From: Dichetophora obliterata
Lineage: Eukaryota > Arthropoda > Insecta > Diptera > Sciomyzidae
Assembly: GCA_963920525.1 (NCBI GenBank)
Contig: OY986435.1
Span: 266,360,799-266,424,798 of the forward strand
DNA length: 64,000 bases
Reading direction: 5' to 3'
Shown piece by piece: positions 37,301-43,185 of the stretch. A program made the translations under genes and the position numbers. Within the stretch, counting starts at the first letter, position 1. Each line of letters starts with the position of its first letter. Under the pieces are notes generated by a model that ran no database searches, was not told where the DNA came from, and saw only the letters and a program-made list of their open reading frames with translations.

Positions 37301-40300
37301 TAATCCTGCTTTAAAGAGCTAGGGTTAGGACCCATAGGCCCATAGGCGCGCCACTTGCAGGGAAGTGCGTGTCTTCTAGTAGGTTGCGAGACTCCTCACT
37401 AGACATTGTCCATATGCCATCCGACCTTTTGAGATAGCCGGATGTCCAGCGAGAACCTTGCGTAGCCTAGACGCCTCTGAGATTTCTTCACTTCCTTCCA
37501 AGAATTGTTTCTAAGAGAATCTTTAAGCTTTCCTGGTATCAGCTTTGAAGTTTTAAGGGCAACCTTGTAGGCTTCCCAATCAACCTCAACTCTCGAACGC
37601 TTAGCCGCATTGAAGAGTCTTCTGCATTCAGTCCTCAACCCATCCAGTACGGAGGACCACCACTTTGGTTTAAGCTTCCCCTTGTTGTCCTTTTAGGGCC
37701 TCAATTTGACATATTACTCTCCGTGTATGAACAAATTTCGATTTTTTATCTTAGCTTAATCTTTGATATTTTGACGTTTTTTAAACGTTTCAAAATTCAA
37801 TTCAATGTTCAAGAAAATGCAAATTCTTATTCGAAATTCAAGTATCAAATTGGAAATCTTCAAAAAAACTTGCAGTACTTAGACATGATGTAGGTAAGAA
37901 CCTAAACTTGATACAATAGATTTAAATTTTATTGCAAGAATTTAAATGCGGCTCTAGTAATGTCGCCAAGTATGTGCATACATGATTCAAATAAATATGT
38001 TAGTCTTGAGAATGTTGAAATTTTGCTGATTTGTAAGATAATATATAGGTTTATTAACTTTTAAGGTAAGGATATTTGGTGAAGCCTCTCTAAATATAAA
38101 AAATTTGGTTTTTTTTTCTTCAGCAAGAACTGTAGTAGATTTCAAAGCAGCTTTAAAAGCCTTAAGACTATTTTGCAATTAAAAAAATTGCTGTAGGGTA
38201 ATAATCATCACATTAAACCCATCTCGCTCATACTCATTCCTTCACGCTGAGAATTTTTTATCGCGGTACTCTTAACTTTCTTTTGTGCTTTTTTTTCTTA
38301 TAACTTTTCACTCATCTGAGTTAACAGCCGCTTCATTCTAACCAACATGCTCATCTTCATTTCCATCGCCATCGCCAAAACTAACAACAATTAAAACAAA
38401 AAGTTATTATTTTTAATTTAAAACTTCTGTCGCTCTGTGCTCTAAAATGTCAGCGTGCGCTCTTGTGCCGCTTGCCGCTGTGCGCTATATCAATTAAAAG
38501 CATATCAATTAACCATACAACCTTTACGAATTCTATACTTTGTAGGCGACACAACGTACCACATGAAAATCTTGGTGCCTGCCGTGGCCTCTGGGGCCAT
38601 AATCGGCAAAGGCGGTGAAACGATCGCCTCATTGCAGAAAGATTCCGGTGCTAGAGTCAAGATGTCCAAATCACATGACTTCTATCCAGGTATGTTATGG
38701 CTTGAATTCGGCTTAACTATTCTTTTTCGTTTATCCAACGATATTTTTTTGTTTTCGATTCTCTCAGGCACCACTGAACGTGTTTGCCTCATTACCGGTT
38801 CCGTGGATGGTATCATGACTGTGCTAGATTTCATCATGGATAAGATTCGCGAGAAACCCGATTTGACTACAAAAATCATAGACGTCGAGGTTAAACAGCC
38901 TCAAGAGCGTGACAAGCAGGTGAAAATTCTGGTGCCCAATTCCACGGCCGGCATGATCATCGGCAAAGGCGGTGCTTTTATAAAACAGATCAAGGAGGAA
39001 AGCGGCTCATATGTGCAGATTTCGCAAAAACCAAAGGATATTTCGTTACAAGAGCGCTGCATCACCATCATTGGCGATAAAGAGAACAACAAAAATGCCT
39101 GCAAGATGATTCTATCCAAGATTGTTGAGGATCCACAATCAGGAACTTGCCTGAATGTCTCATATGCCGACATCAATGGTCCGGTGGCCAATTTTAATCC
39201 CACAGGCTCACCCTATGCCACGAACCAGAATGCCATTAACTCAAGCACAGCCTCACTCAACTCTACTCTAGGCACAGCTATCGGCGGCGCTGGCTCAGCA
39301 GCTGGTCTACTAGTCAACGGCACCGGCATCAACTTGTCGCTGAATCTAGGCTCGCCAAATCCAGCACCCAATCTAGCGTTGGCCACACAGCTGCTGGAAC
39401 ACATCAAGGTGAGCTTAAGGTCAGGCCTTACTGTACTTGAACTCTATTAATATTGTATATTTTTAAGGTGGCCATGCGTGGTTCCGGCTATTCCGAGAAT
39501 GCAACGAACGAAGTGTGTGCCGCTTTGGGCGTGCTCGCCAAGTACGGCGTATTGGGCATGGGTGTCGGCTTGCCGCATACCAACGGGGCGCATCCCTCAG
39601 TGGGCGGCTATCTGGGCGTTTCGGCACTCGATCAGCAGACTGCGGCCGCCGCCTCAGCTGCAGCAGCTGGCAATGTCTTTGGTGCTGTTGGGCAGGTCAA
39701 TTTAGAACAATTCACAGCAGCTGCAGCGGCTCATGCCGCTGCCGCTAGCCGTCCAACACAGTCACAACTCGAAGCAGCCGCCGCGGCTGCGGCACAATTT
39801 GATCCATTCCGACATCTGAGCTCGGCTGCGCAGGCTGCCACGCCAGTATCGCTCAACAATAATAGCTTCGGTCTAACGGCTGCTACAGGTGCCGGTGGTG
39901 CGGCGGGGCAGGCGCTGGGCGCCGCCACACACACCGCCGCACATGCGCTCAGCGGTCTCAGCAAGAGCCCCACGCCCGGCGACTTGGGTGCCAAGGATTC
40001 CAAAAATGTTGAAATTCCAGAAGTCATCGTTGGCGCTATTTTAGGTGGGCCACGTTTTTACTATCCCTACTAGTTGTTGTGCTAGCTGTTATTTAGCGTG
40101 TTTTTCGTTCGTTACGTTAACGTGTTTGTTTTCTCTAATCAGAAAAGAATAAGTTTATAATTTGTTTTTATAACACTTGTGTGCGAGTAATAAGAGTAAT
40201 GCTGGGTTTTCACTATGTCAGTTTTATAAAGACTAAGACTCTAATCACCTAAAATAGCACCTAAATAAGATTATTATACATTTTTGCATAGCTCAATGAT

Positions 40301-43185
40301 GCAGCTAATATGTTTCAAATACTTCAAAATTGTCAAAGATGGAATGAAGATGATTTACTTGATTGCCAACAACTGACAAGTAAAAATGACATAGTGAGAA
40401 GTAACAGTAGACTTGCAAAATAGACAAAAAGGAATAACATTAGTTTAGCTAGAAAAAGTGATGAAAATAAACAACATTCCAACAGGTCGATCTCGTGGCG
40501 CGTAGCGATAAGATGAAAAACTTTTATGTGATCACTGTGTTTCCGATTCATGCGCGTTCTTTACGAAGTGTCAATTGAAAACACAGTCAGAGCATGATGC
40601 ATAAAAACTCTTTCATCTCATCACTTCATCTAACTGGATTGACGCCACCAATTTTGTATTACTAGACATTCCCTTTTATCAAATTTGAGTCGCTTGCAAC
40701 ATTTATCTCTAACATTTTAAAACCTAAAGACACAGTGCTTTGTTGTTGTAGTCTTAACACTTTACATCAGAGGTGCGCAAAAGGCCGCTCCTGAGCGGAG
40801 AGCTTCCACACGCATTTGTTGATACGAAAATGAAAAAGCTTTCAGTAGCTATACAGACTTCAAGCTGGCAGATGACGGTTACTCGCTGTTACAAAAAAAA
40901 AAGAGAGATACAAACTTAACACAAAAAATTGTTAAATCTTCTTTGTTTTTGGACAAAAAATTAAAGTGCCTTTTTGTTGAAAAATATAATGATAGGTACT
41001 TTGAACTAAAATTAAAGTAATTGACATAGTAAAGTAAATTCCTAATTCCTTTTATTACGACTAAAAAGCTGATAAAAAACCCACAGAAGAATTCTTCCAA
41101 ATTTGAATTCAACCACTTTTGTATAAATAAAATTTTAAAATATTTCAATACATTTTGTTTTCGGTTATAAAAATAAGAGATTAAAAAATATTTAATTTAT
41201 TCCAACAAACATCTTTATTAACCAAAAAACAATTATCACAAAAGAATGCAATCTGCCTGTTCGAAGTCCCAACAAGCAATGCAATAAAGATTGTTGGGAC
41301 TAATTTTTACCTCAGTTAGATAGCGCATACAGAAAACATAAACGGGACATTAAGCTACCTCAAACTGCTAGCATGAAGTCTGGACAGCTACTAAAAGTTT
41401 GTTGCTTTCGCTTCGTTGTTGAACTCGTGCTTTCCTTCAAGTAAAAACTTTAAAAACAAAAGCTTTACAACACAAACATAAGAATGTGTATGTATAATTT
41501 TGCGCAACCCTGCTTTACATTCAATCCGTACACTGTAAAAAAAAACACCACGTCGAGTGAAAACAATTTTAAAATCTAGTCAAGATCTTGCCGTATATGA
41601 GCCCACCACGCAGCGTGATCATTCACAACATTTTCATCACAACTAATTGCCTCAATCTCAGCATCAAACTCAAAACATCACACAATAACTGTTGACTGTG
41701 ATTTCGAAAATATTCAAAAGAAAAAGATTTTCAAAAAAATGCATTCAGCATTTCAAAAGCCATTCCATATACTTTATAGTACTTTCCTTGAGCAACTAAT
41801 GCTAAGTCGCAACAACACAAACGCCCAAAAATTCCCATGCTAAATATCGTTTTGTGAAGTGATAAAAGAGGAGTTTTCTAATCCTATCACTGTGTTTTTG
41901 ATTGAGATGCTTTAAGAACGAATCTGAATCAGAATTAAGACAATTATTTGAAAAAAAAGATAATATATTATAGAAGCATCATTCGTCAATAAAGTGTTGG
42001 TACTGTTTTAAAAGTTTTTATTTTGGATTTTAAAATTCTAAACATATATAATTTGTATTTTATTTTATTTGAGCTTTACGTCAAATAAGTTAATAAAGCA
42101 AACTTTTTTTATCACTTGACAAAATGAAAATTGAAACCTTTGGGTGCAACTTTTAGTTGGCCAATTCCGAAAGCATGATTTGTAGCCTATGTTTCATAAG
42201 GCATAAGATTTAGCCACTAATCATAGCTAGTTTAGAACTAATCCCAAAAGTCAGCGTTATGTGACGCTTGCTCATTACCAATATTTTTTTCATCTTCTTT
42301 GTAGTTATATTAAAGACCAGTTGAAAGCGTAAAGCAATCTAACTTTCTACTCATCTTTAATAAATATTTTAAAGACAAGTTGGACGCTTGTAGGTTTTCA
42401 ACTTTCCAAGCATCTTTCAAAAATGTCACCTTTAATCACACCAATTAGTAAAAAGTTAGTAAGATAGAATAGGAGTCCTTAAAGAACTAGCTGTTAGGTC
42501 TAAAAACAAGTGCAATGGGTTTAAGAAAATATTTAGTAAGCCCGCTTGTATAGTTTAAAAAAAAATAGGCAATATTTTCAATTACCTCACAACTAACAAA
42601 AATACAAAAAAAAAAAAAATCTACATAGCTATCTAAGTTAAATTAGAATTGTCTGCAGTTAAGGAAGAAAAAAAACCTCTTGTTGTATGTAGTTTTAACT
42701 AATCTTAGTCTATAAGGTACAATACTCTAGAGCAGCACAAGCTAGTGCGCAATTGCACCTTAATCTTTTGGGTAACTAAAAGCAAAGCGTTAATGCTGAA
42801 TTTTGTTTCTACTATTTTATTCCTACATATAAAAATACTAAAAATTTAATTTATCCCTAGTTTATTTTAACCCTTTTTGTTAAAATTTTTGGCCTTTGAT
42901 TATAACTTAACAATCTTAAATATAACAAAAAAACTATCATGATTTACAATACAATGATTTGCAGGTCCGAACGGTCGTAGTTTAGTTGAAATACAGCATG
43001 TCTCGGGAGCAAATGTGCAAATTTCCAAAAAGGGCATATTCGCCCCGGGCACCAGAAATCGAATTGTTACCATAACAGGTCAGCAGAGTGCCATTGCCAA
43101 AGCGCAATATTTAATTGAACAGAAAATCAACGAGGAGGAGACGAAGAGAGCGCGACAGATTCCACTGACCACTGTTGTTAACTAA
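2292..43185 (+). CDS. ps: Pasilla, Nova-family triple-KH splicing regulator (six coding exons)
   Basis: Join of 2292-3024, 30791-30859, 38546-38689, 38768-39408, 39468-40044 and 42965-43185, giving 794 codons plus TAA. All introns are GT-AG and phases match at every junction. The N-terminus (about 1-244) is low complexity: poly-Ala, then Gln/His tracts. KH1 (about 272-340) has the GKGG loop at 288-291, KH2 (about 366-435) has GKGG at 381-384, and KH3 (about 712-780) has GPNG at 722-725. A long Ala/Gly/Asn linker separates KH2 and KH3, as in Nova proteins, and the C-terminus ends PLTTVVN. The family binds clustered YCAY RNA in the nucleus and controls alternative exon use. The KH region closely resembles Drosophila Pasilla as I know it; the assignment was made by reading, not by a search. 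Introns are 27,766, 7,686, 78, 59 and 2,920 bases; the first two are full of transposons. Alternative first exons cannot be excluded. Confidence 0.92.
3025..4467 (+). other. ps intron 1, proximal part: no gene, recurring short motif
   Basis: AT-rich intron without convincing coding potential. A short word of the form CTTGCGACATGTTGC recurs in full or in part, for example near 3266, 3376, 3560, 4018, 4085 and 4300, suggesting an old, diverged repeat array. The short open frames here are not supported. Confidence 0.4.
4468..5112. mobile_element. MITE, PIF/Harbinger-like, TTA target duplication
   Basis: Inverted termini GGCCGCGTTCATAGT / ACTATGAACGCGGCC are flanked on both sides by TTA (4465-4467 and 5113-5115), the TWA-type 3-bp duplication of PIF/Harbinger elements. 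A second, inner inverted pair (GTTCATAGTGAGCACTTTA near 4590, its complement near 5010) gives nested termini. No transposase frame, so non-autonomous; 645 bp. Confidence 0.75.
5451..5803. mobile_element. MITE with GTACTCTGTTC termini, TA target
   Basis: Left GTACTCTGTTC and right GAACAGAGTAC are perfect inverted repeats flanked by TA (5449-5450 and 5804-5805). Weaker similarity continues inward (TTTCATGTGAAATTTC versus the complement of GAAATATCACGCAAAC). An internal direct copy of the terminal word lies near 5553. No coding capacity. Confidence 0.6.
5822..6359. mobile_element. Possible small DNA element with CACTGT ends, TA target
   Basis: CACTGT at the left and ACAGTG at the right are both next to TA. 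The inverted match is short, about 6-8 bases, so this could be chance. A similar left end (CACTGTAAAAAAAAA) occurs near 41531. Confidence 0.3.
6730..7120 (+). mobile_element. tRNA-derived SINE, family A, copy 1
   Basis: A tRNA-like head at 6730-6802 has an A box (TAGTCTAGTGG) and an exact B box (GGTTCGAATCC), but acceptor pairing is poor, as expected of a SINE rather than a functional tRNA. The body to about 7120, ending GGTTCTTTGATCTTT plus an A-rich tail, is shared in inverted orientation with 17886-18309. GTATTT occurs on both flanks and may be part of a target duplication. Confidence 0.75.
7839..9512. mobile_element. Possible DNA element bounded by AAACGTAGTCACAAT
   Basis: AAACGTAGTCACAAT at 7839 recurs inverted at 9498-9512, with weaker similarity inward; a related word lies at 9173-9187. 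No clear target duplication or transposase is seen. The region contains the palindromic MITE at 8165-8302 and otherwise AT-rich sequence with only small, unsupported frames. Confidence 0.3.
8165..8302. mobile_element. Near-perfect palindromic MITE (long hairpin)
   Basis: Two arms of about 60 bases, starting GGGCTGTTCACATTTCAAA and ending with its complement, are separated by an unpaired centre of roughly 18 bases (AAATTTTCATGGAATTCC). Only one or two mismatches were seen along the arms. A left arm of the same family recurs at 9528. Flanks are TTA and TTT, perhaps a decayed TWA duplication. Confidence 0.8.
9528..9612 (+). mobile_element. Truncated copy of the palindromic MITE (left arm only)
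   Basis: It starts GGGCTGTTCACATTTC and follows the left arm and centre of the 8165-8302 element, then keeps only the first bases of the right arm (CCACGTTG) before passing into the 63-bp tandem repeat. Preceded by TTA. Confidence 0.75.
9621..9791 (+). repeat. 63-bp tandem repeat, about 2.7 units, with an internal hairpin
   Basis: Units start at 9621, 9684 and 9747 with AACAGCGCCTTTTGCG or AATAGCGCC. Since 63 is divisible by three, one plus-strand frame stays open and repeats 21 residues (NSAFCDGERNSVL...LWRGH). Each unit carries AATTCGGTT-loop-AACCGAATT, a 9-bp stem (one wobble in unit 2). There is no independent evidence of translation. Confidence 0.8.
10396..11404. mobile_element. Non-autonomous DNA element with CCCAAGTAACA ends, TA target
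   Basis: The left end CCCAAGTAACATTGTTGG is matched inverted by CTAATATTGTTACTTGGG at the right; both sides abut TA. Subterminal GAGCTTT/GCTCTGCAAGAG words recur inside near both ends. No transposase frame; about 1.0 kb. Confidence 0.65.
11919..12975 (+). pseudogene. LINE ORF1 with PHD-like zinc finger, frameshifted
   Basis: An open frame 11919-12812 carries a cysteine/histidine array (CKCQNI...FSCSGPCEQMFHASC...WYCASC), consistent with a PHD-type finger as found in ORF1 of some CR1/Jockey-group LINEs, then a Lys/Arg-rich stretch (KRKRKNKNKRRK) plausible for RNA binding. The frame stops just after an A7 run near 12800. The expected continuation (KIENKPSHASF...) is in another frame to about 12975, so a one-base slip broke it. 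The hydrophobic first 50 residues may not belong to the real protein. Confidence 0.7.
12940..15812 (+). pseudogene. LINE ORF2: endonuclease plus reverse transcriptase, multiply broken
   Basis: The endonuclease part (open from 12940 to the stop at 13618-13620) shows LYYQNVRGLRSK, ITLTETW, GGGVLLAV and LLGDFNLPDL, the usual order of APE-type motifs. A single in-frame TAG ends it; the same frame continues through the linker to 14205. A frame break at an A8 run near 14140 follows, another near 14472, and another near 15300. RT motifs: NNYRPIAKLS, QHGFVTGRST, YTDFSKAFDELSH (motif A Asp kept), SGVPQGSHLGPLLF, then IYADYMKVY where YADD is expected, so the second catalytic Asp is lost. Length and order fit a full ORF2. 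No RNase H was seen. The element cannot encode active enzyme. Confidence 0.85.
16096..17566. repeat. AT-rich intron with one dispersed repeat fragment
   Basis: No gene seen. About 16490-16575 (words GGAAAAGGGATATTTTACGTG and a run of CCAAAACCCAAACC) recurs in inverted orientation at about 22780-22870 inside the hAT element, so it belongs to a dispersed family. The rest is AT-rich with short unsupported frames. Confidence 0.45.
17567..18688. mobile_element. Non-autonomous hAT element, 8-bp target duplication CATACCGG
   Basis: Termini CAGTGTTGCCAGGT / ACCTGGCAACACTG are perfect inverted repeats, and CATACCGG flanks both sides (17559-17566 and 18689-18696), the 8-bp signature of hAT insertion. 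The ends are rich in CCCCTAAAA-type words. The interior contains SINE family A copy 2, a later insertion. No transposase. Confidence 0.85.
17886..18309 (-). mobile_element. tRNA-derived SINE, family A, copy 2 (nested in hAT element)
   Basis: Reading the minus strand from 18309: a tRNA-like head with GTCTAGTGAAG and the B box GGTTCGAATCC, then a body matching 6800-7120 through shared blocks (GCATAACACTAGCCTC, ATTCAAATTGTCTTTC, GGTTCCAATCAATTC) and ending TTGGTTCTTTGATC. It is inserted inside the hAT element at 17567-18688, so it is younger than that insertion. Confidence 0.8.
18689..20870. repeat. Simple-repeat-rich intron: (GGAAT)n, (CA)n, 54-bp duplication
   Basis: A GAATG pentanucleotide run (about 18848-18880), a (CA)17 tract (19336-19369), and a tandem duplication near 20672-20785 (unit about 54, CCGTATCTTTT...TATATTGTTTCC). 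No gene is supported; the small frames in it have no coding features. Confidence 0.6.
20871..20940 (+). pseudogene. tRNA-Asp-like sequence, probably a SINE head
   Basis: A box TAGTCTAGTGG, an anticodon arm with loop CTGTCGC (anticodon GTC, Asp) on a paired 5-bp stem, and T arm CCGGG-TTCGAAT-CCTGG. The 5' acceptor strand (AATTCGA) does not pair with the 3' strand (CCGGGCA), so a functional tRNA is unlikely. Confidence 0.6.
20945..21090 (+). repeat. About 36-bp tandem repeat following the tRNA-like head
   Basis: Four diverged units of the theme GGGAGAGGATTGTTTCC followed by ACATTAATTCTTAGAACA (near 20950, 20985, 21020, 21058) directly follow the tRNA-like sequence and may be the body of the same SINE-like element. 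Confidence 0.6.
21256..23380. mobile_element. Degenerate hAT element with transposase remnants
   Basis: Termini CAGCGTTGCCA / TGGCAACACTG, related to those of the 17567-18688 element. The flanking octamers GTGCCAGC (21248-21255) and GTGACAGC (23381-23388) match at 7 of 8 positions. Subterminal GACGTATTTTGAC-type words occur at both ends. The interior carries decayed plus-strand transposase-like sequence. Confidence 0.75.
21500..22100 (+). pseudogene. hAT-like transposase remnant
   Basis: Scattered over several frames: LVRDIYNYASNRPKRNEQLQE (near 21600) and FLKYILPIVNKINKLFQSG (near 21795), which resemble conserved segments of ZMYM/ZBED-type hAT transposase-derived proteins. Stops and frameshifts interrupt it. 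The family call is from recall of the motif pattern. Confidence 0.5.
23560..23850. other. GATTAC-rich segment with TAATCC/GGATTA words
   Basis: GATTAC/GTAATC words recur on both strands, including GGATTACAGTAATCGATTAC, with TTTAATCCC near 23620 and a second GGATTA near 23840. It could be a small repeat or a homeodomain site cluster. No gene. Confidence 0.3.
24150..24510 (-). mobile_element. Two diverged tRNA-like SINE fragments in tandem
   Basis: Minus strand: GTGAGTTCTGTAGCTCATAG ... GTGAGTTCGAGCCTCAAC (24430-24497) has A-box-like and B-box-like blocks. A more decayed copy, sharing ACAGAACTCAC and ACATTGTTGAGGCT, lies at 24197-24262. Flanking sequences are also similar, so the pair may be a segmental duplication. 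Confidence 0.5.
24615..25553 (-). mobile_element. Internally deleted mariner-type element
   Basis: Inverted termini CAGGGTTGCCAATATTCGAA (left) and TTCGAATAAGGGCTACCCTG (right) match imperfectly; the right side abuts TA and the left CA, a likely decayed TA duplication. At 939 bp it is shorter than full-length mariners (about 1.3 kb). It carries a broken transposase on the minus strand. Confidence 0.8.
24731..25460 (-). pseudogene. Mariner transposase, deleted and frameshifted
   Basis: Reading the minus strand: an N-terminal piece MFTVEQYTPRERSKIVEIY...TQRAF (helix-turn-helix start typical of mariner), then directly MSDEAHFQLNG, so roughly 100 residues between them are missing. The middle, up to the second catalytic region, is in one frame. 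The block FQQDGAPPH is read in another frame near 25070, showing a frameshift. The C-terminal part KQLFPGRLM...WSPRSPDLTPPDFFLWG continues in a further frame and ends near 24731. First-Asp (SDEAHF), second-Asp (QQDGAPPH) and third-Asp (SPDLTPPDFF) motifs are all recognisable, which supports mariner rather than Tc1, but the gene is dead. Confidence 0.8.
25901..25975. repeat. GACT/TTCACTCA simple repeat
   Basis: Imperfect tetranucleotide run (TGACTGACTGACTGAC) with adjacent ATTCACTCA words. No coding signal. Confidence 0.7.
26640..27060 (+). pseudogene. hAT transposase C-terminal remnant
   Basis: The plus strand encodes, with stops and shifts, CKRSFSKLKLIKNYLRSTMG, then QSRLTDLSIDLSIEDKDV and NIDFDEVIEQFAFL, the conserved dimerisation-region pattern of hAT (ZMYM/TTF-type) transposases. 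Only the last quarter of a normal protein is recognisable. Minus-strand frames over it are shadows. Confidence 0.7.
28235..28768. mobile_element. Possible pogo-like MITE with CCCGCTTAATT repeats
   Basis: TA-flanked; AATTCCCGCTTAATT near the left is matched inverted by AATTAAGCGGG (near 28664) and AATTAAGCAGGAATC (near 28735), and the right end reads TTCTCGTTTAATTG on the minus strand. Terminal bases match poorly, so the limits are uncertain. Confidence 0.4.
28835..29118. mobile_element. piggyBac-type MITE, right TTAA intact
   Basis: Left CCAGCCGTTAGTGTGGTGG and right CCACCACACTAACGGCGGG are inverted repeats; the right side abuts TTAA and the left the decayed TAAA. An inner inverted pair (GGCATGACATACC / GGTATGTCATG) follows. 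No coding capacity. Confidence 0.65.
30791..30859 (+). CDS. ps: ps coding exon 2 (69-nt, frame-neutral)
   Basis: The acceptor TTTCTTGCAG precedes 30791 and the donor CATG/GTAAGC follows 30859. It encodes ESVCSGIEVEIENNNNNNHFHH between split glycine codons (phase 1 on both sides), so including or skipping it preserves the frame. Seven YCAY words lie from 30846 to 30902 across its donor. Support: good splice sites, a frame that joins exons 1 and 3, and acidic then Asn/His-rich content like the neighbouring N-terminus. It could be a cassette exon. Confidence 0.7.
30860..31846 (+). other. ps intron 2, proximal part
   Basis: Starts with a YCAY-rich stretch, then a (CAA/CTA)-rich tract at about 30917-30975. 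Near 31305 a G-rich word (GGGCGTAAGCAGGGAGAAAG, then GGGGGTAATTGCCCCC) resembles a hAT terminus but no partner end was found. No gene seen. Confidence 0.4.
31979..32495. mobile_element. piggyBac-type MITE, TTAA target duplication
   Basis: CCCTTTCAATG (left) and CACTGAAAGGG (right) are inverted ends, each flanked by TTAA (31975-31978 and 32496-32499). A further TTAACCCTTTC occurs at 31843 and could be an older left end or a neighbouring relic. The small open frame inside has no recognisable domain. Confidence 0.75.
32524..33134. mobile_element. piggyBac-type MITE with paired TTAA-centred palindromes
   Basis: CCCATTTTATACC and GGTAGAAAATGGG are inverted ends, flanked by TTAA at 32520-32523 and 33135-33138. 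The palindrome GTTCGATTAATCGAAC occurs at 32666-32681 and again at 33103-33118. A separate hairpin (CCCATTTCTATT ... AATAGAAATGGG) lies at about 32699-32735. It starts 24 bp after the preceding TTAA-flanked MITE ends. Confidence 0.8.
33149..33429 (-). mobile_element. tRNA-derived SINE, family B, copy 1
   Basis: On the minus strand from 33429: GTGGCGGCCGTAGCCTAGTG (A-box region), then a decayed B box (GGATTCAATTC), then a body ending near GGTCAAAGTTTT. Nearly the whole length matches 53227-53526, including TTCTCAAGAAGCTTTA and GTCTGCAGAGAGGTGACG blocks. Confidence 0.8.
33990..34205 (-). pseudogene. Tc1-like transposase fragment
   Basis: The minus strand encodes KSLEWYKQRDNWSAHDWKEV then VFSDESKINLMGADDGD, the region of the first catalytic Asp in Tc1-type transposases. 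Nothing upstream or downstream continues it convincingly, so it is a short scrap. Confidence 0.65.
34206..36420 (-). mobile_element. RNase-H-bearing LINE remnant (LOA-like), minus strand
   Basis: Reading from 36120 down: VAFLDIEGAFNNV (RT motif A) near 36100, SPLLWNLVVN then VVADYADDIALAVRGKF near 35930 (YADD intact), LGINPGKTELVLLTRKHK, a thumb-like stretch near 35500-35230 (LPPLNLVIRQRAACSAVKM), and an RNase-H-like piece LESQAAIKSI near 35000. Stops and shifts throughout. Motif style resembles LOA/I-group LINEs; the clade is inference. Confidence 0.7.
36540..37130 (+). pseudogene. LINE RNase H domain fragment, plus strand
   Basis: The plus strand reads WFTHTDGSLTEEGTRAGV (near 36735), AFLSDSQAAIKILKSH (near 36860) and EITDEVAKKGAS (near 37015), with frame breaks. 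DGS, SDSQAA and DEVAKKGA are the standard RNase H motifs of this LINE group. It is opposite in orientation to the LINE pieces on either side, so it is a separate insertion or an inverted segment. Confidence 0.7.
37399..37680 (-). pseudogene. LINE endonuclease-RT linker fragment, minus strand
   Basis: RTECRRLFNAAKRSRVEVDW then EAYKVALKTSK and SWKEVKKSQR resemble the charged linker between endonuclease and RT in LINE ORF2. Same strand as the 34206-36420 remnant, so perhaps the upstream part of the same copy, separated by the plus-strand RNase H piece. Confidence 0.5.
37690..38545 (+). promoter_or_regulatory. ps: Distal ps intron 2 with YCAY cluster before the KH1 exon
   Basis: No gene or transposon recognised. 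Between 38205 and 38372 there are 13 YCAY words (TCAT, TCAC, CCAT), the RNA motif bound by Nova-family KH proteins, 170-340 nt upstream of the acceptor TACTTTGTAG at 38545. The function is inferred. Confidence 0.45.
38546..38689 (+). CDS. ps: ps coding exon 3 (KH1, first part)
   Basis: Encodes GDTTYHMKILVPAVASGAII then GKGGETIASLQ and KMSKSHDFYP; contains the KH1 GXXG loop. Acceptor TTTGTAG before 38546, donor CCAG/GTATGT after 38689. The following 78-nt intron is a multiple of three without stops, so retention would insert 26 residues after FYPG. Confidence 0.93.
38768..39408 (+). CDS. ps: ps coding exon 4 (end of KH1, all of KH2)
   Basis: Begins TTERVCLITGS after the split glycine. It contains KH2 with VKILVPNSTAGMIIGKGG and VQISQKPKDISLQERCITI, then the start of the Asn/Ser/Gly-rich linker (NINLSLNLGSPNPAPNLA is typical of Pasilla), ending LLEHIK at a phase-0 donor AAG/GTGAGC. 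Confidence 0.93.
39468..40044 (+). CDS. ps: ps coding exon 5 (Ala-rich linker, start of KH3)
   Basis: Begins VAMRGSGYSENATNEV after a 59-nt intron (acceptor TTTTTAAG). Rich in GCN alanine codons. Contains the conserved SKSPTPGDLG and the start of KH3 (VEIPEVIVGAIL). The donor TTAG/GTGGGC splits the first Gly codon of the KH3 GXXG loop. Reading through the donor gives eight more residues and a stop at 40073. Confidence 0.93.
40045..42964 (+). other. ps intron 5
   Basis: AT-rich with no transposon or gene clearly recognised. Minor YCAY groups occur near 40612-40632 and 41620-41700. Two loosely similar segments of about 63 bp (AAAGACCAGTTGAAAGCG and AAAGACAAGTTGGACGC) lie near 42312 and 42372. 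A word CACTGTAAAAAAAAA at 41531 resembles the left end of the element at 5822. Confidence 0.5.
42965..43185 (+). CDS. ps: ps coding exon 6 (KH3 and C-terminus)
   Basis: Acceptor GATTTGCAG, then PNGRSLVEIQHVSGANVQIS, TRNRIVTITGQ and AKAQYLIEQKINEEE, and the C-terminal RARQIPLTTVVN with TAA at 43183-43185. It lacks its own in-frame start and is identified by the exact frame join to exon 5 and the KH3 sequence. Confidence 0.92.

Noticed and set aside
38454..38545. Upstream extension of the KH1 exon (CAACRCALYQLKAYQL...)
   Set aside because: It is open by chance through the intron end; the acceptor at 38545 and the match to Pasilla start at GDTTYHMKI.
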